Part shown: one piece after another, positions 6,730 through 13,548 of the stretch
Layout of the letters: each line of letters starts with the position of its first letter
How positions within the stretch are numbered: position 1 is the stretch's first letter
Assembly: GCA_018222665.1 (NCBI GenBank)
Contig: JAAEZW010000024.1
Location: 1-13,548, forward strand
From: Paracoccaceae bacterium
Lineage (GTDB): Bacteria; Pseudomonadota; Alphaproteobacteria; Rhodobacterales; Rhodobacteraceae
Reading direction: 5' to 3'
DNA length: 13,548 nucleotides
Translations under genes and position numbers: made by a program
Notes under the pieces: generated by a model
What the model saw: only the letters and a program-made list of their open reading frames with translations
The model's database searches: none
What the model was told of the DNA's origin: nothing

Positions 6730-7734
6730 TTAGGCACCAAGCTGCGCGTGCAATGCGTCGATGTCAAGCGATTGTGGCACAAGTGCATCACGCGCCCCAA
6801 TCGCGGCCTGCATGCGTTGTCGCGTTTTAGGTGTGGGTTGTTCCAAAACTTCGGCCACAAATTGCATTTCACCTGCATCCCCGTTGCAGTGCAAAACAAT
6901 ATCAACCCCTACCCGCTGTGCCGCCATGGCACGTGTTGGAATGGTTCCTGGCAAGGCCTCCATCGACAGATCATCCGTCATCAACAGCCCGTCAAACGCC
7001 AATTCCCTGCGCATAATATCAATCATCCGCGGTGACAGCGTCGCAGGCCAAAGTGGATCAATTGCGTCAAACAGGATATGTGCGCTCATCCCCATTTTGG
7101 CATCGGAAAAATCTGCAAAAACCGCAAAGTCATTTTCGATCAGGTAATCGTAATCTTCTATCACACGCGACAGACCCTTATGACTGTCGGCAACGGCCAT
7201 CCCATGACCGGGCATATGTTTGATCACAGGCATAACGCCTGACGCCAACAAACCATCATAGGCCGCCCGCCCAAGGGCAGAGACATCATCGCGCGCGCGC
7301 CCATAACAGCGATTTTGCAAAAATGGATGGGTATGATCCCGCGCGATATCCAAATTCGGTGCACAATTGACATCAATACCGTATCCGCGCAGTTCATGGC
7401 CGATAATGGCGTAGCGCGCAAAAAAGGCATCAACCGCCCCTGCTCCTGCGGAGGACGCGTGATCAAGGGGGGGTAAAAATTGTGTCGCCATTGGGGGAAC
7501 CAAACGTTGAACACGCCCGCCCTCTTGGTCAATCAAGATAGGCGCGTTCCATCCCACAGCCGCTCGTAGATCTGAACACAAGGCGCGCAATTGATCCGCT
7601 GTTTCAACGTTACGTGCGAAGAGGATAAATCCAAACGGTTGAGCATCTGCGAAAAATGCCTTTTCCCAAAATGTTAAACGCGGCCCTTCGACACCAAAGA
7701 TCACCGCATTTAAAGTATGTGGGTGGGATGTCAT
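6730..7734 (-). CDS. nagZ: Beta-N-acetylhexosaminidase, peptidoglycan recycling
   Basis: NagZ (GH3 family) removes N-acetylglucosamine from GlcNAc-anhydroMurNAc(-peptides) in the cytoplasm during cell-wall recycling. The 334-aa protein shows F-G-F-I-L-F-A-R-N, D-Q-E-G-G-R-V-Q-R-L, and the mobile catalytic loop K-H-M-P-G-H-G ... D-S-H (about 172-185). It also has the nucleophile motif T-D-D-L-S-M-E-A-L (about 253-261). I chose ATG 7734 because it forms an ATGA overlap with the stop of the SPOR gene and because the family begins close to the A-V-I-F-G-V-E-G-P strand. An in-frame ATG at 7755 with a weak AAGG upstream is the alternative (341 aa). It sits in the argS-SPOR-nagZ-scpAB run, next to a peptidoglycan-binding SPOR protein. 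Confidence 0.94.
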   Translation of the reverse strand: MTSHPHTLNAVIFGVEGPRLTFWEKAFFADAQPFGFILFARNVETADQLRALCSDLRAAVGWNAPILIDQEGGRVQRLVPPMATQFLPPLDHASSAGAGAVDAFFARYAIIGHELRGYGIDVNCAPNLDIARDHTHPFLQNRCYGRARDDVSALGRAAYDGLLASGVMPVIKHMPGHGMAVADSHKGLSRVIEDYDYLIENDFAVFADFSDAKMGMSAHILFDAIDPLWPATLSPRMIDIMRRELAFDGLLMTDDLSMEALPGTIPTRAMAAQRVGVDIVLHCNGDAGEMQFVAEVLEQPTPKTRQRMQAAIGARDALVPQSLDIDALHAQLGA

Positions 7735-8624
7735 TTTGCGATGACTGGGTAACATTCGGCCTTTTCAGAAACGGCAGAACAAAACCGACGTGCTTCTGCA
7801 ATGTCACTAAAGCCAGCCGCACGCAAACGGTAGAATGTGCGCCCACCGCTTTCCGCTTTTTGAATGACGCGGGTTTGAGCGCCAAGGAAGCTTGCCAATT
7901 TTGCGGAAATCCGTGTCCATTCTTGTTCCGCCACGGCTTGGCTGTCATAGGCCCCAAACTGGACCAAGGCGCTGCCTGCTGCGATTGCGGGGGCCGCGGG
8001 CACCCGAACAGCAGCCTGTGTTGCAGTGGGGCGCAGTTTTGGGCGGATGGTGGTGCGCGGTGGGCTTAGGCCACTTGGCGTTTCATCAACAGCCAATGCC
8101 ATGCGCAGCGCCTGTTCAATGTTTGCCCCCTCGACCCGTACGGGCATGGGTTGAATGTCGCTGAGGGGTTTTTCACCTGCGATGATCGCATCGGCCAAGG
8201 CGTTCACATCAACGGCAAGTTCGGTTTCCCCCTCTTGCGCCGTCGCGGGCGCAGACTTTGCCATTTGCAAGCGTTCTGCCGCAGGCAAATCATCGTCAGA
8301 CAGAGGTTGCGCCGCAGGCGCCAAAACAATGGTTTCTGCCACGGGTGGATTTTCCATCGCCGCGACCTGTGTCACATTCAAACCCTGATTTTCCGTCGCT
8401 TTTCCACCTGGATTTTCAGGCGCTTCGCGCATGGGCGTGATCTGTGCCGATACAACGGGGATTTGCGTGACATCGCGCGATGCGATGCTAAAGGCCCAGT
8501 AAACACCACCTGCCAATAGGGCCACACTGATGCCAGTGCCCACCCAATGTATTATCGAGCCTACTGATAAAGAATGCTGATCTGCGCCAGCCTGTGACGC
8601 ATTTGAATAAAACTGCTCTGCCAT
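7731..8624 (-). CDS. SPOR-domain inner-membrane protein
   Basis: This 297-aa protein is a predicted single-pass (type II) inner-membrane protein. It has a short cytoplasmic N terminus, one hydrophobic helix at about residues 22-47, and a long Pro/Ala/Glu-rich periplasmic linker. A C-terminal SPOR domain (about 220-297) follows, starting A-L-V-Q-F-G-A-Y-D-S and containing G-R-T-F-Y-R-L-R-A-A-G-F. SPOR domains bind denuded (stem-peptide-free) glycan at the division septum, so a role in septal peptidoglycan is likely by family. A GAGG Shine-Dalgarno precedes the ATG. It lies 48 bases after argS and overlaps nagZ (ATGA). SPOR proteins between argS and nagZ are usual in Rhodobacterales. I do not assign it to FtsN or DedD. 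Confidence 0.9.
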   Translation of the reverse strand: MAEQFYSNASQAGADQHSLSVGSIIHWVGTGISVALLAGGVYWAFSIASRDVTQIPVVSAQITPMREAPENPGGKATENQGLNVTQVAAMENPPVAETIVLAPAAQPLSDDDLPAAERLQMAKSAPATAQEGETELAVDVNALADAIIAGEKPLSDIQPMPVRVEGANIEQALRMALAVDETPSGLSPPRTTIRPKLRPTATQAAVRVPAAPAIAAGSALVQFGAYDSQAVAEQEWTRISAKLASFLGAQTRVIQKAESGGRTFYRLRAAGFSDIAEARRFCSAVSEKAECYPVIAK

Positions 8625-8672
8625 CTCGTCCTCAAGGTTTTGCCCTGATAACCCCAGACAGCGATGCAGATT

Positions 8673-10418
8673 TTAGCGCATTTCTTCTGCTGGAGTTACC
8701 CCTAGAATACCAAGACCTGCGGAAATAACAACAGAAACGGCACGGACAAGCGAAATTTTCACCTGTGTTGTGGTTTCATCGCCCTCTTGGACAAAGCGTA
8801 AGGCCACCTCATCATTGCCACGGTTCCACAGGCTGTGCAGATCGCTTGCCAATTCATAAAGGTAAAATGCAACCCGATGCGGTTCATTTGTACGCGCGGC
8901 GATTTCCACCAAACGCGGCCATTCCGCCAATTTGCGTGCAACGCCCAATTCCGCGTCATGCGCCAATCCTGAACGATCCACGGCCGATAATGCTGCATCC
9001 GACACATCCGTGCCCATCTCAGTTGCTTTCCGCAAAACGGAATGCACACGGGCGTTGGCGTACTGCACGTAAAACACGGGGTTATCACGGCTTTGTTCCA
9101 GAACCTTGTCGAAATCAAAATCCAACGGCGCATCATTTTTGCGCGTCAACATCACAAAACGCGTCACATCAGGGCCCACCTGATCCACCACATCGCGCAG
9201 GGTCACAAAGGTGCCCGCCCGTTTGGACATTTTAAAGGGTTCGCCGTTTTTGAACAGCTTCACCAATTGCGTCAGTTTGATATCAAGCGGCGTTTTCCCA
9301 TCAGACAGCGCAGAAACAGCGGCCTTCATCCGTTTGACATATCCGCCATGATCCGCACCAAAGACATCAATCAATAGGTCAAAATTCCGTTCAACCTTAT
9401 CAAAGTGATAGGCGATATCAGGGGCAAAATATGTCCAACTGCCGTCTGATTTTTGCACAGGGCGATCCACATCATCCCCATGTTCAGTGGATTTAAACAG
9501 GGTTTGTTCGCGTGGTTCCCAATCCTCGGGCTTTTTCCCCTTGGGCGGTTCCAGCACACCTTCATAAATCAATCCCTTGCTGCGCAGGCTATCAATCGCG
9601 CTTTCGATGAGGCCCGTACCATAGAGGGATTTTTCACTAAAGAAGTGATCCATTTTGACGCCAAGGACGCCCAAATCTTCGCGGATCAAATCCATCATCG
9701 CAGCGGTTGCAAATTCACGAATTTCGGCCAGCCAAACATCTTCGCTCTGATTGACATAGGCATCGCCCACTTTGTCCTTAAGCGCCTGACCAACTGGTAT
9801 CAGGTAATCACCTGGGTATGTGCCATCCTCAAACGCGACGTCCTGACCATGCGCCTCAAGATAGCGCAGATAGACAGAGCGCGCCAAAACATCGACCTGC
9901 GCGCCGCCATCATTGATGTAATATTCACGTGTAACGTCATAGCCTGCGTAATCCAACAGGCTGGCCAAAGCATCGCCAAAAACCGCACCACGGGTATGAC
10001 CAACGTGCAGCGGTCCCGTTGGGTTGGCCGACACATATTCCACGTTCACGCGCTGTCCCTGCCCCATGTCCGAACGACCATAGGTTTGTGGGTTGGCAAG
10101 AACGGTTGAAACAACACCCTGCCAAGTATCTGCACCCAAACGCATATTCAAAAATCCAGGTCCCGCAACCTCGGCCACTGTGACACGTGCGTCGCTGGCC
10201 AAATGAGTTGCCAATTTTTCCGCGATATCACGTGGTCTCAACTTAGCAGGTTTTGCCAAAACCATTGCTGCATTTGTGGCCATGTCCCCATGCAATGCAT
10301 CCCGCGGGGGTTCCACGGTGACATTTTTAAAATCCAGCCCTTCGGGCAGATCACCTGCGGCAACCATGGCATTCAGGCAATCAATTACCAAGGCACGAAT
10401 ATCAGAAAACAGGTTCAT
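8673..10418 (-). CDS. argS: Arginyl-tRNA synthetase
   Basis: ArgS, a class I synthetase, charges tRNA-Arg with arginine. At 581 aa it has the usual length. Domains in order: an N-terminal Add1-type tRNA-binding domain (about 1-100); the catalytic Rossmann core with the HIGH motif as H-V-G-H (138-141) inside [11 protein letters not shown]; the K-M-S-K-R loop at 396-400; and a C-terminal DALR anticodon-binding domain from about 450. An AAAGGA Shine-Dalgarno lies about 10 bases before the ATG. A GC-rich hairpin lies just upstream of that. In related genomes dgt normally precedes argS closely; here an antiporter remnant stands between them. argS may still rely on read-through from dgt or on a promoter inside the remnant. 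Confidence 0.97.
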   Translation of the reverse strand: MNLFSDIRALVIDCLNAMVAAGDLPEGLDFKNVTVEPPRDALHGDMATNAAMVLAKPAKLRPRDIAEKLATHLASDARVTVAEVAGPGFLNMRLGADTWQGVVSTVLANPQTYGRSDMGQGQRVNVEYVSANPTGPLHVGHTRGAVFGDALASLLDYAGYDVTREYYINDGGAQVDVLARSVYLRYLEAHGQDVAFEDGTYPGDYLIPVGQALKDKVGDAYVNQSEDVWLAEIREFATAAMMDLIREDLGVLGVKMDHFFSEKSLYGTGLIESAIDSLRSKGLIYEGVLEPPKGKKPEDWEPREQTLFKSTEHGDDVDRPVQKSDGSWTYFAPDIAYHFDKVERNFDLLIDVFGADHGGYVKRMKAAVSALSDGKTPLDIKLTQLVKLFKNGEPFKMSKRAGTFVTLRDVVDQVGPDVTRFVMLTRKNDAPLDFDFDKVLEQSRDNPVFYVQYANARVHSVLRKATEMGTDVSDAALSAVDRSGLAHDAELGVARKLAEWPRLVEIAARTNEPHRVAFYLYELASDLHSLWNRGNDEVALRFVQEGDETTTQVKISLVRAVSVVISAGLGILGVTPAEEMR

Positions 10419-10434
10419 AGCAGCTATCCTTTGT

Positions 10435-10466
10435 CTTGGGGGCGGTTTATCACGCCGTGGCCCAAG
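10435..10466 (-). promoter_or_regulatory. GC-rich hairpin in argS leader
   Basis: On the minus strand CTTGGG (10466-10461) pairs with CCCAAG (10440-10435) and, beyond a 4-base bulge (CCAC), GGCG (10456-10453) pairs with CGCC (10444-10441) around an 8-base loop. It starts 1 base after the stop of the antiporter remnant and is followed closely by the argS Shine-Dalgarno (AAAGGA). No T-tract follows, so it is not a standard terminator. It could be an mRNA leader structure or a degenerate terminator of the lost gene. Confidence 0.4.
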
Positions 10467-10467
10467 G

Positions 10468-11468
10468 TCAATGCAGGATTGTGTCCTTTGATGCGCCCTG
10501 CCTGTCTGGATCGGCGGTTAAGGGTTGAGTGAAATGCAAAATGCGCATTCCGCCGGCGCTGGTCAGCTTTTCCAAGTCGGGCGCAAGTTTCAGCCGAGCT
10601 TTGTCGTCCAATCTTGCGACCATCACCGCCTCTGGCCTGTCATGTCGAAAGCGCTCTAATGGATATTCCGTGCTGATCCGTGTGACACCCATCCGCCAAT
10701 CCAGCAAGATTTTGTCCAAACTACTGGAATAGGTTTCATCCCCCAAAAAAGGCCACCCCCCAAGGGTTGAGGGCAATTCATGGCGGCTGCTGTGTTCGCG
10801 ATCACGGCGCAGTTGGAAAATATTGTTGCGCCCAAATTCAGGGGCCAAATCCGTTGTGACAAGGGTTTTATAGGCCTTATTCTCGTTCAGCGCGATTGTG
10901 TAATCATACCTGCGCAATTCCAACATATGCTCTGCGACTTCGGACAACACATCACCGTAAAAGACTGAGACGTCCAAATCATGGGCACTGCGCAAATTTC
11001 GGTGGTTGGTATCGGAAATCACAACAGGCACATCCAAATCACGCAGGAGTGCCCCTAGTTGCGTGCCCAAACTGGTGCCCCCAACGATCAAAACACCCGG
11101 CGTATCCTCACCCGATAGGCCCAAGGCCCGTGCCACGGGCGTCAATGTAAATCCATACAGGACAACAGTCACCGCCACCAATCCAAAGGCAAAAGGCGCC
11201 ATCATCGCGCCATCTGCAATACCCAAGGCAACCAGCCATTCGCCAAATAATCCCGCCACGACGACCAACACCACACCACGGGGACCTGTGAATGCCACCA
11301 ATGTACACTCACTACGTGGAATTTTGGTACCCAACAGGGAAAGGTAAACCGTGATTGGACGCGCCAACAGGATGATCGCCGCAATAAAGGCCACAGCGCG
11401 CCCACACCCAACACGTCAATCGTTGCCAGTTGCATCACTGGATCAACGGCCAAATTCCCTACCGCCAT
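10468..11468 (-). pseudogene. C-terminal remnant of CPA-type cation/H+ antiporter with RCK domain
   Basis: The main open frame (10468-11394, 308 aa from a GTG) matches only the end of a CPA1/NhaP-like antiporter. It starts in the middle of a helix (A-F-I-A-A-I-I-L-L-A-R-P), followed by the family's T-G-P-R-G-V-V helix (36-42) and one or two more helices to about residue 85. A TrkA-N/RCK domain starts at V-L-I-V-G-G-T-S-L-G (101-110). Intact relatives have some ten more membrane helices in front. The preceding helix (A-T-I-D-V-L-G-V-G-A) is encoded in another frame (11395-11468), with an in-frame TGA in the main frame, so a frameshift lies near 11394-11400. Only 25 bases then separate it from the dgt stop. 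It cannot form an ion channel; the RCK part could still be made. Confidence 0.8.
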
Positions 11469-11493
11469 AATCGCATCCCTATCTCTTACCTGA

Positions 11494-12633
11494 TTAAGAG
11501 TTTAACAGCTGTTCATATTGCTGCAAGGCAAAGCGATCCGTCATACCCGCAATATAATCACACACGACCCGTGCAATGGTCTGTTCATCGGGGGAATGGG
11601 CAAATTCAACCTGCCATTCCATGGGCAATAAATAGGGTTTTTCCATGAAATAAGGGAACAATGCACGCACCTTCGCACTGACATCCTTGCGCATGGCGAC
11701 GACACTGGGGGCGCGGTACATGCGCGTGAACAGGAATGTGCGCACCTGTTTCAAATCAGCCCAAAGATCGGATGAAAACTGCGCCATTGGGCGCCCTGCC
11801 ATGCGAATATCCTGGGCTGATTGGGGATCCAGGTCCGATAGGTTGTCGCGCGTCACACGCAAGACATCATCGACCATAACACCAAAGAAACGGCGCAAAG
11901 CCTCATTTCGGCGGCGACGGAGGTCCAGCTTGGGGTATTTTTCGTCCACCTCTGCAAAACAGGGTCCGACCAAGGGCAGCGCGGCCACCTCATCATCCGT
12001 AAAGAGCCCCGCACGCAACCCATCGTGCAAATCGTGATTATTATATGCGATATCGTCGGCCAATGCAGCAACCTGCGCCTCTGCGCTGGCGTGAGTATTC
12101 AGTTCAAGATCATGTTTTGCGTTGTACTCGGCCAATGCATAGGGCAGCGGGTCATCGACAGGACCGTTGTGTTTTGCGATCCCTTCCAGCGTTTCCCAAG
12201 TCAGGTTCAACCCATCAAATTCCGCATAGGATCTTTCCAGCGACGTCACAATTTTCAGCGCCTGCGCGTTGTGATCAAACCCGCCATAGGGTTGCATCAG
12301 TTCATCGATGGCGTCTTCGCCCGTGTGCCCAAAGGGCGTGTGGCCCAGATCATGGGCCAGAGCCACAGCCTCGGCCAATTCTTGGTTCAATCCCAATGCA
12401 TTGGCCAATGTGTGCGCAACTTGGGCCACCTCAATCGAATGGGTCAGACGCGTGCGAAAATAATCCCCTTCGTGTTCGACGAACACTTGGGTTTTATGTT
12501 TCAAACGTCGAAAGGCCGAGGAGTGGATGATCCGATCGCGATCCCGATGAAAGGGCGTGCGATGGGCGCTTTCCGCTTCTAGGAACAAACGTCCCCTTGT
12601 TCCTGTCGGATCAGCCGCAAAAATTGCCTGCAT
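11494..12633 (-). CDS. dgt: dGTP triphosphohydrolase-like HD-domain protein
   Basis: Dgt-type enzymes hydrolyse dNTPs to deoxynucleoside and triphosphate and so limit the dNTP pool. The family's A-F-R-R-L-K-H-K-T-Q-V-F opens the core, followed by the HD metal site: His of R-L-T-H-S-I-E-V, His-Asp of A-H-D-L-G-H-T-P-F-G-H, and Asp of A-D-D-I-A-Y-N-N-H-D. It lacks the insertions of enterobacterial Dgt and belongs to the dNTPase-like class common in alphaproteobacteria, whose substrate preference may be broad. I prefer ATG 12633 (379 aa): AAAGG lies 8 bases upstream, and A-A-D-P-x-x-x-R-G-R follows as in relatives. ATG 12657 (387 aa) is possible but has no clear SD and would leave almost no leader behind the TATATA box. 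It is divergent from the Fe-S carrier gene. Confidence 0.92.
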   Translation of the reverse strand: MQAIFAADPTGTRGRLFLEAESAHRTPFHRDRDRIIHSSAFRRLKHKTQVFVEHEGDYFRTRLTHSIEVAQVAHTLANALGLNQELAEAVALAHDLGHTPFGHTGEDAIDELMQPYGGFDHNAQALKIVTSLERSYAEFDGLNLTWETLEGIAKHNGPVDDPLPYALAEYNAKHDLELNTHASAEAQVAALADDIAYNNHDLHDGLRAGLFTDDEVAALPLVGPCFAEVDEKYPKLDLRRRRNEALRRFFGVMVDDVLRVTRDNLSDLDPQSAQDIRMAGRPMAQFSSDLWADLKQVRTFLFTRMYRAPSVVAMRKDVSAKVRALFPYFMEKPYLLPMEWQVEFAHSPDEQTIARVVCDYIAGMTDRFALQQYEQLLNS

Positions 12634-12670
12634 CTGCGCTGCCTTTCTTGTTCTCATGCTTTTCTGTGCT

Positions 12671-12700
12671 TATATATCACCTATGTGATCGATGTATAAC
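12671..12700. promoter_or_regulatory. Divergent dgt/Fe-S carrier promoter region with dyad
   Basis: The short AT-rich gap holds a perfect 5-4-5 dyad, ATCAC (12676-12680) CTAT GTGAT (12685-12689). A TATATA box (12671-12676) could serve as -10 for dgt on the minus strand, and TATAAC (12695-12700) is a -10-like box on the plus strand. The dyad sits between the two boxes, where one regulator could affect both genes. No convincing -35 was found, and it does not match an Iron-Rhodo box or an FNR site. The promoter positions are tentative. Confidence 0.35.
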
Positions 12701-12715
12701 CCTTTGGAGACCATC

Positions 12716-13039
12716 ATGCAGTTGCCACCAAAAGTCAGCGAACGCGCCTTTGAACGCTTGGTTGAAATTGATCCTGCAGGATCAGGTAAGGGGCTGCGCG
12801 TCGCTGTGGAAGGCGGCGGATGCAGTGGATTTCAATATGATATCCGCCTCGACGGTCAGAACCCAGATGATTTGGTGATAGAAGGAAAAGGGCAAAAAGT
12901 GTTCGTCGATGCGGCCAGCCTGCCCTTTTTACAGAACGCTGTAATCGACTTTAGCGACGAATTGATTGGCGCACGGTTCGTAATTGAAAACCCAAATGCA
13001 TCCAGTTCGTGTGGCTGCGGAACAAGCTTTTCTCTTTAA
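12716..13039 (+). CDS. A-type iron-sulfur cluster carrier (ErpA/IscA/HesB family)
   Basis: This is a small cytoplasmic carrier that accepts Fe-S clusters from a scaffold and delivers them to apo-enzymes. The 107-aa protein has the three ligand cysteines of the family: Cys36 in G-G-G-C-S-G-F-Q-Y, and Cys99 and Cys101 in S-C-G-C-G near the C terminus. I chose ATG 12716 because GGAG (12706-12709) lies 6-7 bases upstream; the in-frame ATG at 12692 (115 aa) lacks an SD and is less likely. It is divergent from dgt, an order typical of Rhodobacterales, where it is often called ErpA or iscA-like. The sequence alone does not settle which, so no symbol is given. It ends in a 4-base convergent overlap with the transporter gene. 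Confidence 0.93.
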   Translation: MQLPPKVSERAFERLVEIDPAGSGKGLRVAVEGGGCSGFQYDIRLDGQNPDDLVIEGKGQKVFVDAASLPFLQNAVIDFSDELIGARFVIENPNASSSCGCGTSFSL

Positions 13040-13548
13040 TCCGCATCCGTTTTTGAATCGCGATATTCACACAGGGCAACAGCGGTTGTTGCCCCAATCA
13101 AAACGATTGCACCAATCCAAACAACATCCGATGGCACGTCGGAAAAGACCACGTACCCTATAATCACGAACCAGACGAATTGCAGGTTAAAGATCGCGGT
13201 CATCAGATGCACAGAGATGAAGTTGATCAGATAGATCGACAACCAACGTCCGAACAGAAACAAACAAGCATAAAGGTAGATGAATTCAAACGACTGTGTG
13301 GCGAAGGACAGGTTTTGATCCCATATATAGACCGCTGCCCCAAATGTCATCAGCAGGCTAGGCCAAAAAATCAGCGCCATTGGGTTGGATTCAAATTTAC
13401 CGATATAGCGGGCAATCACCAACGACGTTGACGCACTTAGCACCCCAAGGATCAGGTAGATGTATCCGATACGCATTTCGGGCACGACGTCCAAAAACTT
13501 AATCGCAACACCAATTGATCCGATCAACATTGCAGGCCACGCCAGAAT
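13036..13548 (-). CDS. EamA/DMT-superfamily transporter, C-terminal part
   Basis: The visible 170 residues are the C-terminal half of a drug/metabolite-transporter-type permease whose frame runs open off the right edge (I-L-A-W-P-A before M 13530). That methionine is therefore internal and not the start. About five hydrophobic helices can be seen: about 1-18 of the visible part, Y-L-I-L-G-V-L-S-A-S-T, the P-S-L-L-M-T-F-G-A-A-V stretch, the Y-A-C-L-F-L-F-G-R-W region, and a final pair F-V-W-F-V-I-I-G-Y-V-V-F and W-I-G-A-I-V-L-I-G. A charged cytoplasmic tail (E-Y-R-D-S-K-T-D-A-D) follows. The D-V-x-x-D-V-V-W-I-G-A-I-V-L-I-G end resembles EamA repeats. The substrate is unknown. The stop overlaps that of the Fe-S carrier gene by 4 bases. 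Confidence 0.82.
   Translation of the reverse strand: MLAWPAMLIGSIGVAIKFLDVVPEMRIGYIYLILGVLSASTSLVIARYIGKFESNPMALIFWPSLLMTFGAAVYIWDQNLSFATQSFEFIYLYACLFLFGRWLSIYLINFISVHLMTAIFNLQFVWFVIIGYVVFSDVPSDVVWIGAIVLIGATTAVALCEYRDSKTDAD

Noticed and set aside
9453..10109. A long 218-aa open frame on the plus strand inside argS
   Set aside because: It is a shadow of the argS coding sequence, with no ribosome site and no recognisable domain.
12025..12582. A 185-aa open frame on the plus strand inside dgt
   Set aside because: It is antisense to well-conserved dgt motifs, with no support of its own.
12692..12694. ATG 12692 as the start of the Fe-S carrier
   Set aside because: No Shine-Dalgarno precedes it, and it overlaps the promoter region; ATG 12716 has GGAG at good spacing.

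Overview
This window looks like chromosome of an alphaproteobacterium, most likely of the Rhodobacterales (Roseobacter-like). This rests on gene order and protein style rather than on any search. The left part carries the plsX-fabH-ihfA-merR block typical of alphaproteobacteria. The right part carries, on the minus strand, dgt ... argS-SPOR-nagZ-scpA-scpB with an A-type Fe-S carrier gene divergent from dgt. Both arrangements are familiar from that order. Base composition is moderate, and AT-rich stretches occur only upstream of the lone glycosyltransferase and in the dgt/carrier intergenic region.

Left block (1-3125, plus strand). plsX enters truncated by the window edge and overlaps fabH by 4 bases (ATGA), so acyl-phosphate formation and the first fatty-acid condensation are coupled. 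After a 103-base gap with a promoter-like element and a 7-6-7 dyad come ihfA (an IHF subunit) and a cysteine-free MerR-type regulator.

Middle (3126-5277, plus strand). A tRNA-Pro(GGG) gene with encoded CCA is followed by a strong intrinsic terminator. The T-tract of that terminator almost touches the Shine-Dalgarno of a double-length dCTP-deaminase-type gene. Next is a lone DxD glycosyltransferase with an AT-rich promoter region, a perfect 8-6-8 palindrome, no visible Shine-Dalgarno and an apparently short N terminus. It ends in a 4-base convergent overlap with scpB.

Right block (5274-12657, minus strand, read right to left). dgt (dNTP triphosphohydrolase) comes first. It is followed by a broken CPA-type cation/proton antiporter, of which only the last membrane helices and an RCK/TrkA-N domain remain, with a frameshift near its front. 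Then come argS (preceded by a GC-rich hairpin), a SPOR-domain membrane protein, nagZ (peptidoglycan recycling) and scpA-scpB (condensin partners of SMC). The last four genes are tightly packed and probably co-transcribed.

Right edge. An ErpA/IscA-type iron-sulfur carrier is divergent from dgt, with a small dyad between them. It ends in another 4-base convergent overlap with a partial EamA/DMT-type transporter that runs off the window.

I see no CRISPR array, insertion sequence, phage module or defence system. Most of the window is housekeeping. The points worth a second look are the antiporter remnant inside a conserved gene block, the lone glycosyltransferase with its palindromic promoter, the complementary motif loss in the two-domain deaminase, and the tRNA/terminator/SD arrangement.
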